A stretch of DNA of 64,000 nt, taken from positions 1-64,000 of the forward strand of contig CACFGV010000008.1 of assembly GCA_902565895.1 (NCBI GenBank). Direction: 5' to 3'. Both the position numbers and the translations under genes were made by a program. Below are positions 15,792-24,792 of the stretch, in pieces. The notes under the pieces were generated by a model, which saw nothing but the letters and a program-made list of their open reading frames with translations, ran no database searches and was not told the DNA's origin. How positions within the stretch are numbered: the first letter of the stretch is position 1; each line of letters begins with the position of its first letter. The stretch comes from K189A clade bacterium (lineage in GTDB: Bacteria; Pseudomonadota; Gammaproteobacteria; Pseudomonadales; Azotimanducaceae).

Positions 15792-18524
15792 GTGTCCAAT
15801 CTAAAGCCTAATCGCTCTTCAGAGCAACCGCCCCTGGTGCTGGTGGACGGTTCCTCTTATCTATTCCGTGCGTTTTATGCATTGCCGGACCTTGCAACCA
15901 AGGCTGGTGAGCCAACCGGGGCGATCCGCGGTGTGATCAGCATGATTCGTAAACTGGCGAAAGACTACCCAGGCAGTCCAGTGGCGGTGGTATTTGATGC
16001 GCCGGGTAAGACCTTTCGTGACGATATGTACAGCGAGTACAAAGCTAATCGTTCTTCAATGCCTGACGAACTAAGGGAGCAGATTCAACCAATACACGAT
16101 CTGATCCGCGCAATGGGCTTGCCCCTGATTTGTATAGAGGGTGTTGAAGCAGACGATGTCATTGGCACCTATGCGACCATGGCTACCGAGCAAAAACGCG
16201 TTACGGTGATTTCGACGGGTGATAAGGACATGGCGCAATTGGTATCCGAGCATGTGACCTTGGTCAACACCATGACCGATACCCAAATGGACCGCCAGGG
16301 CGTTGTAGATAAATTCGGTGTGACACCAGAGCAGATCGTTGACTACCTTGCGCTTATGGGCGACAGCGTTGACAACATTCCTGGTGTGCCAAAAGTAGGG
16401 CCGAAAACCGCAGCGAAGTGGCTCAATGAATTCGGAACTTTAGACGAGTTGATGCAACGGGCTGACGAAGTAAAGGGCAAGATTGGCGAAAACTTGCGTA
16501 ACGCGTTAGATCAGTTGCCCTTGTCGAAGGCGCTGACACAGATTAAGTGCGACGTAGAACTGCCGTTAAGTCTTGAGCAATTGCAACCTTCAGAACCAGA
16601 CCAAGCCCACTTGCGCGATGCCTTTGCCCGCCTAGAGTTCAAGTCGTGGCTAGAGGCTTTGGATGCTGAAGATGTGGCTGTACAGCACGCCGATGCGGCT
16701 CAATCGGTCTCTCACGAGCGTGACTATCATCTCGTTACTAGCGAAAACGATCTGCAACAATGGATAGAAGAGCTGCGCGCAGCAGGAGAGTTTGCGGTGG
16801 ATACCGAGACCACCAGCATTAATTACATGCAGGCTGAGTTAGTAGGCTTTTCTTTCGCCGCCAAGCCCGGTCGAGCCGCTTACGTGCCCGTTGCCCACGA
16901 TTACCCTGGAGCGCCGGATCAAGTGCCACTCGAGACGGCGCTGGCGATGCTAAAGCCGCTGCTTGAAGATCCAAAGCTGACTAAAATTGGTCAGAACCTC
17001 AAATATGATATGAGTGTACTGGCACGCTATGGCGTGAGAATCGCCGGGCCGTTATTTGACACCATGCTCGAGTCGTATGTGCTCAACAGTACTGCTACGC
17101 GGCATAACATGGATGCGCTGGCGGAGTTCTATCTAGGTCGCAGCACTGTGCACTTTGAAGACATTGCAGGTAAGGGTGCCAAGCAGTTGACGTTTAATCA
17201 GATAGCGCTGGAAGTGGCCGCGGATTATGCGGCTGAGGATGCGGACATCACATTACAACTGCATCAACATCTTATGCGCTTATTACAGGCGCAGCCGAGC
17301 TTAGAGCAAACCTTCAGGCAAATTGATATGCCCTTGGTGGCTATACTGTCTGCAGTGGAGCGTCAGGGCGCAATGGTGGATGGGCGCTTGCTAAAACAAC
17401 ATGGCGCTGAGCTTGCGCAGCGCTTGCAGGCATTGACCGAAGAGGCTTGGGAGCAAGCTGGAGAGCAGTTCAATCTCGACAGCACCAAGCAGTTGCAGGC
17501 TATTTTTTACGACAAGCTAAATCTGCCGGTGTTGAAAAAAACCCCTGGTGGCAAGCCTTCTACAGCAGAGCCGGTGTTGGTCGACCTTGCCCAAGACTAT
17601 GAATTGCCAGCCACCATATTACAGTACCGGGGACTGGCAAAGCTTAAGTCGACCTATACCGATAAGTTGCCGCTCGACATCAATGCAGACACCGGACGTA
17701 TCCACACCTCTTATCATCAGGCGGTTGCGGCCACGGGTCGGCTGTCCTCGTCAGATCCAAATCTGCAGAACATTCCCATTCGCAATGCTGAGGGACGACG
17801 TATACGGCAGGCCTTCGTTGCACCGGCGGAAAAAGTCATTATGGCTTCGGATTACTCCCAGATCGAATTGAGAATAATGGCCCACTTGTCGGGTGATGCC
17901 GGTCTGCACAAGGCATTTGCCGAAGATCAGGACATTCATCGGGCAACAGCTGCGGAAGTATTTGACCGTGCGCTGGATGCGGTCACGGATGAGGAGCGAC
18001 GCAGCGCAAAAGCCATTAACTTTGGTTTGATCTACGGCATGTCGGCATTTGGACTTGGGCGTCAATTAAATATCTCCAGAACTCTGGCCCAGGAATACAT
18101 CGATCGCTACTTTGCTCGGTATCCAGGCGTGCTGCGTTACATGGACGAGACCCGCAGCCAAGCAGCACAGCAGGGCTACGTCGAAACCGTTTTCGGCCGG
18201 CGACTGTATTTGCCTGAAATCAACGCGCGCCAAGTCATGCGACGTCAAGCAGCAGAGCGCACCGCGATTAATGCGCCTATGCAAGGCACGGCGGCAGACA
18301 TTATCAAACGCGCCATGATCTCAGTACATGAGTGGTTGAGTGCTGAGCCGTTGGACGCCCAGATGATCATGCAGGTTCACGATGAGTTGGTCTTCGAGGT
18401 GCATGAAGCGGACGTCGACGCGCTGCAGCAAAAGGTCGAGGCCTTGATGTGCTCGGCAGCAGAGTTGTCGGTGCCGCTTACAGTAGAGACCGGCGTGGGC
18501 GCAAACTGGGACGAAGCTCACTAA
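15792..18524 (+). CDS. polA: DNA polymerase I
   Basis: Fills gaps and removes RNA primers during replication and repair. All three domains are present. The 5'-3' exonuclease covers about residues 1-290 (DGSSYLFRAFYA, VEADDVIGT, MGDSVDNIPGVPKVG). The 3'-5' exonuclease lies near 310-500, with the intact acidic pair in VDTETTS, so proofreading is expected. The polymerase follows to residue 910, with motif A (DYSQIELRIMAHLSGD), motif B (RRSAKAINFGLIYGMS) and motif C (VHDELVFEV). The start is a GTG at 15792. It is monocistronic between divergent DUF2782 and convergent engB. Confidence 0.98.
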   Translation: MSNLKPNRSSEQPPLVLVDGSSYLFRAFYALPDLATKAGEPTGAIRGVISMIRKLAKDYPGSPVAVVFDAPGKTFRDDMYSEYKANRSSMPDELREQIQPIHDLIRAMGLPLICIEGVEADDVIGTYATMATEQKRVTVISTGDKDMAQLVSEHVTLVNTMTDTQMDRQGVVDKFGVTPEQIVDYLALMGDSVDNIPGVPKVGPKTAAKWLNEFGTLDELMQRADEVKGKIGENLRNALDQLPLSKALTQIKCDVELPLSLEQLQPSEPDQAHLRDAFARLEFKSWLEALDAEDVAVQHADAAQSVSHERDYHLVTSENDLQQWIEELRAAGEFAVDTETTSINYMQAELVGFSFAAKPGRAAYVPVAHDYPGAPDQVPLETALAMLKPLLEDPKLTKIGQNLKYDMSVLARYGVRIAGPLFDTMLESYVLNSTATRHNMDALAEFYLGRSTVHFEDIAGKGAKQLTFNQIALEVAADYAAEDADITLQLHQHLMRLLQAQPSLEQTFRQIDMPLVAILSAVERQGAMVDGRLLKQHGAELAQRLQALTEEAWEQAGEQFNLDSTKQLQAIFYDKLNLPVLKKTPGGKPSTAEPVLVDLAQDYELPATILQYRGLAKLKSTYTDKLPLDINADTGRIHTSYHQAVAATGRLSSSDPNLQNIPIRNAEGRRIRQAFVAPAEKVIMASDYSQIELRIMAHLSGDAGLHKAFAEDQDIHRATAAEVFDRALDAVTDEERRSAKAINFGLIYGMSAFGLGRQLNISRTLAQEYIDRYFARYPGVLRYMDETRSQAAQQGYVETVFGRRLYLPEINARQVMRRQAAERTAINAPMQGTAADIIKRAMISVHEWLSAEPLDAQMIMQVHDELVFEVHEADVDALQQKVEALMCSAAELSVPLTVETGVGANWDEAH

Positions 18525-18536
18525 ACATATTGCGCG

Positions 18537-19151
18537 TCACTCGGTGTTTTCCAGGGGTGCGGCCAGCCATTCGAGTAGCAACGCCAGTAGCTGCGCCTTA
18601 CCCGTACCCTTGGTGGCTGAAAAACACTGCATCGATGCTGTAGGGTGATCGGTGTACAAGCGGCGCATATGACTCAGTGCTTGTTGTTGGGCATTGCGGC
18701 CAAGTTTGTCGGCTTTGTTGAGCAATATGTGAATAGGCAGTTCCGATTCCTTAGCCCAATTAAGCATATCTTCATCAAAGGGTTGGTTGGGGTGGCGAAT
18801 GTCCATGACTAGGACCAAGCCCACTAGACTGTCTCGATATGATAAGTAGTGGTTTACGGCCTTCTGCCATTGTTGTTGCGCGTTGACCGTTGCTTTGGCA
18901 TAGCCATAACCCGGCAAGTCCACCAGACGTCCACCTTGGCGCACGTCAAAAAAATTCAGCAATTGCGTGCGCCCCGGGGTTTTACTGACCTTTGCAGTGC
19001 GTCGATTGCCACTTAATTGGTTTAAAACCGAGGACTTACCGGCATTTGATCGCCCTGCAAATGCTACCTCGGGGGCGTCTGCAGGCGGGCATCGGCGAAG
19101 ATCCGGGGCGCTGGTTAAAAAGGTCGCTTCGAGGCGTTCGGGTAACAACAC
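18537..19151 (-). CDS. engB: Ribosome biogenesis GTPase YsxC/EngB
   Basis: GTPase needed for late 50S subunit assembly. GTP-binding motifs are G1 AGRSNAGKSS, G3 DLPGYGYAK, G4 NKADKLG and G5 SATKGTG. The open frame extends to 19259, but homology begins near TSAPDLRR. A GTG at 19151 places 13 residues before SAPD, as in the E. coli protein, so I prefer it over the TTG/GTG starts farther out, which would overlap the cytochrome c4 promoter region. None has a strong ribosome-binding site. Convergent with polA (12 bp apart). Confidence 0.92.
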   Translation of the reverse strand: MLLPERLEATFLTSAPDLRRCPPADAPEVAFAGRSNAGKSSVLNQLSGNRRTAKVSKTPGRTQLLNFFDVRQGGRLVDLPGYGYAKATVNAQQQWQKAVNHYLSYRDSLVGLVLVMDIRHPNQPFDEDMLNWAKESELPIHILLNKADKLGRNAQQQALSHMRRLYTDHPTASMQCFSATKGTGKAQLLALLLEWLAAPLENTE

Positions 19152-19321
19152 TTGCTTGTCTTGATATATAATCGCGCCGTCCCTCCGCTGAGGTGTCTGG
19201 TGCAGAGTGAATCCAGCGGAGCTAGGCTTTGGATTAGGTGCGAGCAAGTGTAGCACCAACCCTGCTTGGTGGCTGTCCTAGCTGGTTTTACAAGCTTTTT
19301 CAAAATACGGAAATAGAATCG

Positions 19322-19957
19322 ATGAATGTTGTTGTGCGCATAATGAAATGGACTATGGTCGTTACCGCGACCTCACTGGCTCTGGCCAGTCATGCCGCGG
19401 GAAATGCCGAGGCTGGCGCTGCCCAAGCGGCCACCTGTGCTGCGTGTCACGGACAAGATGGCGCTACGGCGATTGATCCGAGCTACCCAAATTTGGCTGG
19501 CCAGGGTGCAAAGTATTTGCACCGCCAACTGCAAATGTTTCAATCCGGAGAGCGTGACGTGCCCCTGATGACGGCGCAACTTATCGGTAAGTCAGATCAA
19601 GATTTGCAGGATCTGGCGGCTTACTACGCGAGCTTGCCCGCCAAGATTGGCGAGGCGAAAGGAAGCGACGGCGAGATCAAAAGTGCGCGCATGATATATA
19701 AAGGCGGCATTGCCGTGAAAGGAGTCGCAGCTTGCGCCTCTTGTCATGGCCCTGGCGGATTGGGTAACGACCAGGCGGGCTTCCCACGCATTGGTGGACA
19801 ATCCGTTGACTATACAATTGCTCAGCTGACGGCCTACCGGGAAGGTCGACGCGCATCAGATGAAGCCTTCGGTGCCATGATGCGTAATGTTGCTGCGGGG
19901 TTAAGCGATGGCCAAATCGCAGATTTAGCCGATTACATCCGCGGCCTACAGCCCTAA
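19322..19957 (+). CDS. Diheme cytochrome c4
   Basis: Periplasmic electron carrier with two tandem class I cytochrome c domains. A signal peptide ends near SHAAG, and heme sites are CAACHG and CASCHG. The 211-residue length is typical of c4, which can donate to terminal oxidases. The open frame runs upstream to 19238, but the ATG at 19322 starts the signal peptide. A TATAAT at 19167-19172 could be part of its promoter. It is followed 21 bp later by dsbA, a common pairing in gammaproteobacteria. Confidence 0.94.
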   Translation: MNVVVRIMKWTMVVTATSLALASHAAGNAEAGAAQAATCAACHGQDGATAIDPSYPNLAGQGAKYLHRQLQMFQSGERDVPLMTAQLIGKSDQDLQDLAAYYASLPAKIGEAKGSDGEIKSARMIYKGGIAVKGVAACASCHGPGGLGNDQAGFPRIGGQSVDYTIAQLTAYREGRRASDEAFGAMMRNVAAGLSDGQIADLADYIRGLQP

Positions 19958-19978
19958 CGCCACGAAAACGGGTCAAGA

Positions 19979-20671
19979 ATGATGCCGCTCTATATCTCAA
20001 CCAGGGTCAACGACGCCTTATTGCTTGCCCTGACGATTGCAGGGTTATGGGGCGCTTCGGCGAGTGCTGCGGAAAATCCAGAGGCACAGGCTGAACCCTA
20101 CATTGCAGGCCAACATTACGCCGTAATCGACATTCCGGTGGCGACTGCAGTTCAAGACGCGGGTGCTGTAGAAGTTGTCGAAGTGTTTTCGTACATGTGT
20201 ATTCATTGCTACACCTTTGACCCGTTGCTGTCCGATTGGCATAAAGCCCAGTCTGATCAAGTTAACTTTCAACGTTTGCCGGCGGTATTCAGTCCGGCTT
20301 GGCAGTTGCTGGCTCAGGCCTATTACACGGCGGAATCTTTAGGTGTAGTGGAAGAAATGCACGAACCCTTATTTAAGGCGGTGCATGTTGACCGATTGGA
20401 TCTAAGGGACGAAGACCTTATGGCCGGGTTGTTCCAGCGTCATGCTGGAATAGAGGCGGATACCTTCAAGAAGGTTTTTAAGGCGTTTTCTGTGCGCAGT
20501 CGAGTCATGCAATCCCGAGCTAAGAGCGGCAGTTATGGCATCACCGGAGTGCCCGCTATGATCGTCAACGGCAAGTACCGGATCGACGGTCAATCTGCGG
20601 GCGGGACTAACGAGATGCTTCAAGTCGTTGACTACCTGGTGGCTAAAGAGTTGGCGGCCAAAGACGGTTAG
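19979..20671 (+). CDS. dsbA: Thiol:disulfide interchange protein DsbA
   Basis: Periplasmic oxidase that introduces disulfide bonds. A signal peptide covers about residues 1-31. The active site is Cys74-Ile-His-Cys77 (E. coli has CPHC, so the first dipeptide residue differs), and the cis-proline loop is TGVPAMIVNG. A helical insertion lies between, as expected. Either of the adjacent ATGs at 19979 or 19982 could start. It probably shares a transcript with cytochrome c4, which makes sense since heme attachment and disulfide chemistry are both periplasmic. Confidence 0.94.
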   Translation: MMPLYISTRVNDALLLALTIAGLWGASASAAENPEAQAEPYIAGQHYAVIDIPVATAVQDAGAVEVVEVFSYMCIHCYTFDPLLSDWHKAQSDQVNFQRLPAVFSPAWQLLAQAYYTAESLGVVEEMHEPLFKAVHVDRLDLRDEDLMAGLFQRHAGIEADTFKKVFKAFSVRSRVMQSRAKSGSYGITGVPAMIVNGKYRIDGQSAGGTNEMLQVVDYLVAKELAAKDG

Positions 20672-20739
20672 TGTTCTCAGCGCCTTGCCTGAAGCCGGAG
20701 GTAGGCGCATTCACCTCGCACCCAAAACCTGGCAGCAAA

Positions 20740-20767
20740 GCCTCATAAACCCTTAAGTTTATGAGGC
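20740..20767. repeat. Perfect 11-base hairpin between convergent genes
   Basis: GCCTCATAAAC at 20740-20750 pairs perfectly with GTTTATGAGGC at 20757-20767 around the loop CCTTAA. It sits between the convergent dsbA and PQQ dehydrogenase genes, where a two-way terminator would be expected. Neither side has a proper T-run, so termination is plausible but not certain. Confidence 0.6.
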
Positions 20768-20776
20768 CACAGGCAA

Positions 20777-23008
20777 TTACCGTCCTGCAGACTCTGCACT
20801 GGTTGCCACGGACATCTGGCAAGCGGGGTTCAGTAACTCTGGATACTGCACCCGCAAATCCGATTCACACAACGCGATGGTGTTTTTGGCCATATCAATA
20901 ACATATGCGCGGATCGCCTGGGAGCCAGCGACATCCATTGCATGGTCAAACTTTGGCATGCCTTTGTTTTCTCGGGCGCCGCCAACAACAATGGCATCCC
21001 AAGCGGCGTGTACATCCTCACCGGAGTACAGCAAGTTCGGAATGGGGCCGACGGTGCCGGCGCCCGGGCCGTGACATACCGCACAGTAGCGTGCAAATAG
21101 CAGTTCACCCTCAGCCCGCTGCTCCGGGGAATAAGCCATTTTCTGGGGCTCGGGGACATTCAAGTACGTGATCTGAGTCTCAGGCAGTTGTGCTTCACCG
21201 CCAAGTTTAAAGGTCAAGATGCGCCCCTCTGTAAGCACATTGCCTTTATGTCGTGGCGCGCCAGACGTCAGTGCATAAGCCCCTCCCCAACCCGCTACCA
21301 CAGAAATATATTGTTCTCCATCAATAGCGTAGCTCACGGGTGCTGCAATAATGCCCACATCTACAGGCGACTCCCAAACGAGTTCGCCGTTATCTGCGCG
21401 ATACGCCGCGAACTGGCCGTCTGCTCGACCTTGGAACACCAGACCGCCTGCTGTTGACAGTAGGCCGCCGTTCCAAGTTGTCGCGTGTTCTACTCGCCAT
21501 ACTTCCTTTTGGGTCACCGGGTCCCAAGCGGCGAGAAAACCGCGAATACTTTGCAAGTTATCAATCAACTCTGCCGGGTCCGCAGTGGGTATGGTTTCTT
21601 TGAAATCGGTACCCAGATTCCAGTCTTTGGGCGAATGCTTAAAGGCATTGTCTTGGGCATAGTCAAAGCGCAGATCCAGGGCAGGAATGTAAACCAACCC
21701 GGTTTCTGGGTGATAGCTCATTGGGTGCCAGTTGTGGCCACCTAAGGGGCCTGGTTTTACACGCTTGCTGTCGTTAGCGTAGTTACCCGCTGGGCTTTCT
21801 ACCGGGCGGCCGGTTTCGGGGTCAACATGGGTGGCCCAGTTCATTGGAACATAGGCTTCGGCAGAGATGAATTCGCCGTTGGTGCGGTCGATCACATAGA
21901 AAAAACCGTTCTTTGGCGCCTGCATAATGACTTTACGTGGTTCTTGGTTGATCTCGATATCGGCCAAGATCATATGTTGAGTTGCTGTGTAGTCCCAGGT
22001 ATCGCCGGGAGTTGTCTGGTAGTGCCAAACATACTCACCGTTATCCGGATTAAGGGCCACGATAGATGACAAGAACAAATTATCGCCGCCGCCTGGGCTG
22101 CGAATGTAACGGTTCCAGGGCGCGCCGTTGCCGGTGCCTATGTACAGTAGGTTCAATTCCGGGTCGTACGCCATAGAATCCCAGGCGGTGCCGCCACCAC
22201 CAACTTCCCACCACTTGCCGCCAATCCATGTTTTGGCCGCTTCTCGCATGGCATCAGATTCAAAGCCATCTGCCGGGTTACCAGGAACCGTATAAAATCG
22301 CCATTCTTGTGCACCGGTTTCCGTGTTGTAGGCTGTTACATAGCCGCGAACGCCGTATTCGGCGCCGCCATTACCGATCACTACTTTGTCTTTCACAATG
22401 CGTGGGGCGCCGGTGATGGTGTAGGGGCGATCAGGCAATAAGGTATTGATGTCCCAGACCGGCTCTCCAGTGCCGGCATCTAATGCAATCAGACGACCAT
22501 CGATGGTGCCGATGTAGATCTTACCTTTCCAGGCGGCAACGCCCCGATTCACCACATCGCAACAGGCGTAACGCGCCCAGGCGCGATCAACTTGCGGATC
22601 AAATTCCCACAGTAACTCGCCGGTTTTCGCGTCGTGTGCCCAGACCATAGACCACGCGCCGGATGTGAACATGATGCCGTCTACCACAATAGGCGTGGCT
22701 TCAAGACCGCGCTTGGTGCCGGTGTTCCAGTACCAAGCTAAGCTCAGGTCGTCTACGTTGTCGAGGTTAATCTGATCCAATGGACTATGCCGCTGCTCGT
22801 CATATGTGCGTCCGTTAGACAGCCAGTTACTGGCGTCGCCCCGGATAATGCTCTCGCCATTGATACTAGATGCCGCGTTGGCCGCGGTAGTCGTCGTTGC
22901 AGTGGTAGTTGTGTTGTCTTGTGCGGCATCGCATCCTGCTAAAGCGGCGATTGCTGAGACAAGCGCGTAGCGCTTAACCAAGTTGGTTATTATATTGAAG
23001 TGAAACAT
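20777..23008 (-). CDS. PQQ-dependent quinohemoprotein dehydrogenase, lipoprotein type
   Basis: Oxidises alcohols in the periplasm with pyrroloquinoline quinone and passes electrons to its own heme c. The signal sequence ends in a lipobox, ALAGC with Cys26, followed by a Thr/Ala linker, so the enzyme is probably tethered to a membrane. An eight-bladed propeller follows with the vicinal cysteines ACCD, the Ca-ligand region GTGNGAPWN, the catalytic Asp in TPGDTWDYTA and repeated W-docking motifs. A C-terminal cytochrome c domain has CAVCHG. This is the layout of type II quinohemoprotein alcohol dehydrogenases; the true substrate cannot be read. No pqq synthesis genes are in the window. Confidence 0.92.
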   Translation of the reverse strand: MFHFNIITNLVKRYALVSAIAALAGCDAAQDNTTTTATTTTAANAASSINGESIIRGDASNWLSNGRTYDEQRHSPLDQINLDNVDDLSLAWYWNTGTKRGLEATPIVVDGIMFTSGAWSMVWAHDAKTGELLWEFDPQVDRAWARYACCDVVNRGVAAWKGKIYIGTIDGRLIALDAGTGEPVWDINTLLPDRPYTITGAPRIVKDKVVIGNGGAEYGVRGYVTAYNTETGAQEWRFYTVPGNPADGFESDAMREAAKTWIGGKWWEVGGGGTAWDSMAYDPELNLLYIGTGNGAPWNRYIRSPGGGDNLFLSSIVALNPDNGEYVWHYQTTPGDTWDYTATQHMILADIEINQEPRKVIMQAPKNGFFYVIDRTNGEFISAEAYVPMNWATHVDPETGRPVESPAGNYANDSKRVKPGPLGGHNWHPMSYHPETGLVYIPALDLRFDYAQDNAFKHSPKDWNLGTDFKETIPTADPAELIDNLQSIRGFLAAWDPVTQKEVWRVEHATTWNGGLLSTAGGLVFQGRADGQFAAYRADNGELVWESPVDVGIIAAPVSYAIDGEQYISVVAGWGGAYALTSGAPRHKGNVLTEGRILTFKLGGEAQLPETQITYLNVPEPQKMAYSPEQRAEGELLFARYCAVCHGPGAGTVGPIPNLLYSGEDVHAAWDAIVVGGARENKGMPKFDHAMDVAGSQAIRAYVIDMAKNTIALCESDLRVQYPELLNPACQMSVATSAESAGR

Positions 23009-23133
23009 CGAACCCCTCCGTTGTCAGTCATCAATGCGGTAATAGTTTACCTATACGCAAGTACCACGCATAGTGAGTATTGTAGACTCCGGCAGCTGTC
23101 CAAAATCACCAACAGCATGACCACGCTTCAGGT

Positions 23134-23541
23134 CTAGCCGTCTAACGACGGTCGTTGGCGATGGTTTTTAATATGGCCGCGCCTTTTCTTTTTGTCTAAC
23201 CGACGTCGTTTAGCAGCGGCCGTTGGTTTGGTGGCATGGCGGGTTTTAGGAGCGTGCCAAGCTGCGCTGATGAACTTCTCCGCTCGCGCGATCGCGTCCT
23301 CTTTGTTGGTTAGTTGTGACCGATAACTGCTGGCCTGAACGATTAGTTGTTGCGACTTATTTATGCGACGCCCTTGCTGGTCGCTTAAGCGTTTGAGCAC
23401 TGCTGGTGGTAATCCCAACTTAGTCAGCGGAATACGTAACTCCACAGCGGTGGCAGTTTTGTTAACGTGCTGGCCACCGGGGCCGGAGGCCAGTACGAAA
23501 CGAAAGTCGCAAAGGTGGGTGGGTAATTTATACGTGTTCAT
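23134..23541 (-). CDS. arfB: Alternative ribosome-rescue factor ArfB (YaeJ)
   Basis: Codon-independent peptidyl-tRNA hydrolase that frees ribosomes stalled on broken mRNAs. The catalytic loop GPGGQHVNK carries the GGQ motif. The C-terminus is very basic (KRRRLDKKKRRGH), the tail that enters the empty mRNA channel. At 135 residues from the ATG at 23541 it is the right size and lacks the codon-recognition domain of release factors. A GTG four codons upstream is an alternative start. Confidence 0.93.
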   Translation of the reverse strand: MNTYKLPTHLCDFRFVLASGPGGQHVNKTATAVELRIPLTKLGLPPAVLKRLSDQQGRRINKSQQLIVQASSYRSQLTNKEDAIARAEKFISAAWHAPKTRHATKPTAAAKRRRLDKKKRRGHIKNHRQRPSLDG

Positions 23542-23603
23542 AGCGCGGGGCACTCTGGCATCGGGCGCTCGGCGGAGGCCCGGCGCTAAACCTTACGCGC
23601 CCA

Positions 23604-24188
23604 TTACTGGGCACTGGCTCGGTCGAACACACGACTGAAAATCTGCTTCTTGGCTTTTTTGTACTTGATGCTGACCTCGACCAACAGTCTGCCGTCTTTG
23701 CGCACAGACCACTTTTTGCTGACCTTGCGCTCCGAGGTTTTGTACTTCTGCTCAATTTTCTTGCGACTCCATTTACTGTCGCGTCCGCGATAGTGTCCTG
23801 CCCGTAGGGTTTCATTTTGCTCCGATGGATCTAAGTCGGGGTAGAGCAGGTTTATGGTTTGGCCTGCGACCGCAATGGACATGTTTTTACAACGCAACAC
23901 CTCGGGTTGTTTTGCAGTGAGCGGCGAATGCCCGCTGGCGCTGCGACTGCCACTGCCAGGTAGGGGAATGCCCATTACCGAGATCTGCGTACGGCCTGCG
24001 GTGGGAATCGTTATGGTCTTGTCGTCGAGGTCCGTGCGCAGCAGCTCGGTTTCCTCTTGATTTAACACCCAGTGGCCGACATAGGTTGGAGGTTTTGATG
24101 CCGTTGCTGCGGTGCTCAAGACTAGGCATAGGCAACTCAAAACCGCGGTAACGGTAGTTCTGGGATAACAGTAAGCTCGATGCATCAT
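23604..24188 (-). CDS. Unrecognised exported basic protein
   Basis: I do not recognise the family. From the ATG at 24188 (the GGAG upstream fits) the product is about 194 residues. It has a signal peptide ending near TAATAS, then VGHWVLNQEETE, a Ser/Gly-rich GSGSRSASGHS linker, and a lysine-rich C-terminal half (KWSRKKIEQKYKTSERK, IKYKKAKKQIF). The WVLN-x-E opening resembles small exported proteins that start with a lipocalin-like strand, but this is a weak impression. It stands between arfB and a divergent small gene. Confidence 0.6.
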   Translation of the reverse strand: MMHRAYCYPRTTVTAVLSCLCLVLSTAATASKPPTYVGHWVLNQEETELLRTDLDDKTITIPTAGRTQISVMGIPLPGSGSRSASGHSPLTAKQPEVLRCKNMSIAVAGQTINLLYPDLDPSEQNETLRAGHYRGRDSKWSRKKIEQKYKTSERKVSKKWSVRKDGRLLVEVSIKYKKAKKQIFSRVFDRASAQ

Positions 24189-24429
24189 GGACAGTGCTCC
24201 AACCATCTAAAAATTTGTCATCAGCAGCCGGTGGGGTTCCTGGGCAAGGCGGCGTTCTCTGATACTAAATTTTAGATGGTCGTAGCGCTAGAATCTGTGG
24301 ATTCTATTCAACAGGCGCAAATGCTCGGGCTGAACTCAATTTTTGGCGCGATTGGCCTGGTCGTTTTACAATAGCCGCTTTGCCGGTCGGAAAAGCGGGT
24401 GGGGAGCTTTACTCTATGGAATTACGCAT

Positions 24430-24771
24430 ATGAATGAATTAGCACGACCAGAGCTGATTGAAAAAATAGCGGCTTGGCAATCGGGGCAACTAAGTAGCGA
24501 AGCGATGTGGAACTGGGCGCTGGAACAACGCGCGCAATGCCAGCCTAGTGATGTCGCAGTGCGCGATACTTTAGACATGCTCTGTGCAATCCCAGAAGAC
24601 CTATTGCTGCCGGAGGATGCCGAGGTCATGCTCGATGCCCTTGCAAACTCTCAAGACGAGGCGGATTTGTCGGCAAATTTGTTGTGGAACTACGCCGACA
24701 TGATCGACCAAAATGCGCGCCGGCAAGCGCTGATTTCTGACCCCTTTTACGGGCCTTACTGCGGAAGCTAA
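24430..24771 (+). CDS. Small acidic hypothetical protein
   Basis: The 113-residue product from the ATG at 24430 is acidic and mostly helical in appearance (LIEKIAAWQSGQLSSEAMWNWA, then repeated leucine/aspartate stretches), with no membrane segment or signal. The open frame extends upstream to 24343, but the added residues are unlike the rest. I do not recognise the family with confidence. It lies 21 bp before tesB on the same strand and may be co-transcribed. Confidence 0.6.
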   Translation: MNELARPELIEKIAAWQSGQLSSEAMWNWALEQRAQCQPSDVAVRDTLDMLCAIPEDLLLPEDAEVMLDALANSQDEADLSANLLWNYADMIDQNARRQALISDPFYGPYCGS

Positions 24772-24792
24772 CAACCTAGGGGTAACTTTACA

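Noticed and set aside
20740-20767. Insertion-sequence end repeat
   Set aside because: Only one hairpin is present, with no transposase, no second copy nearby and no target-site duplication.
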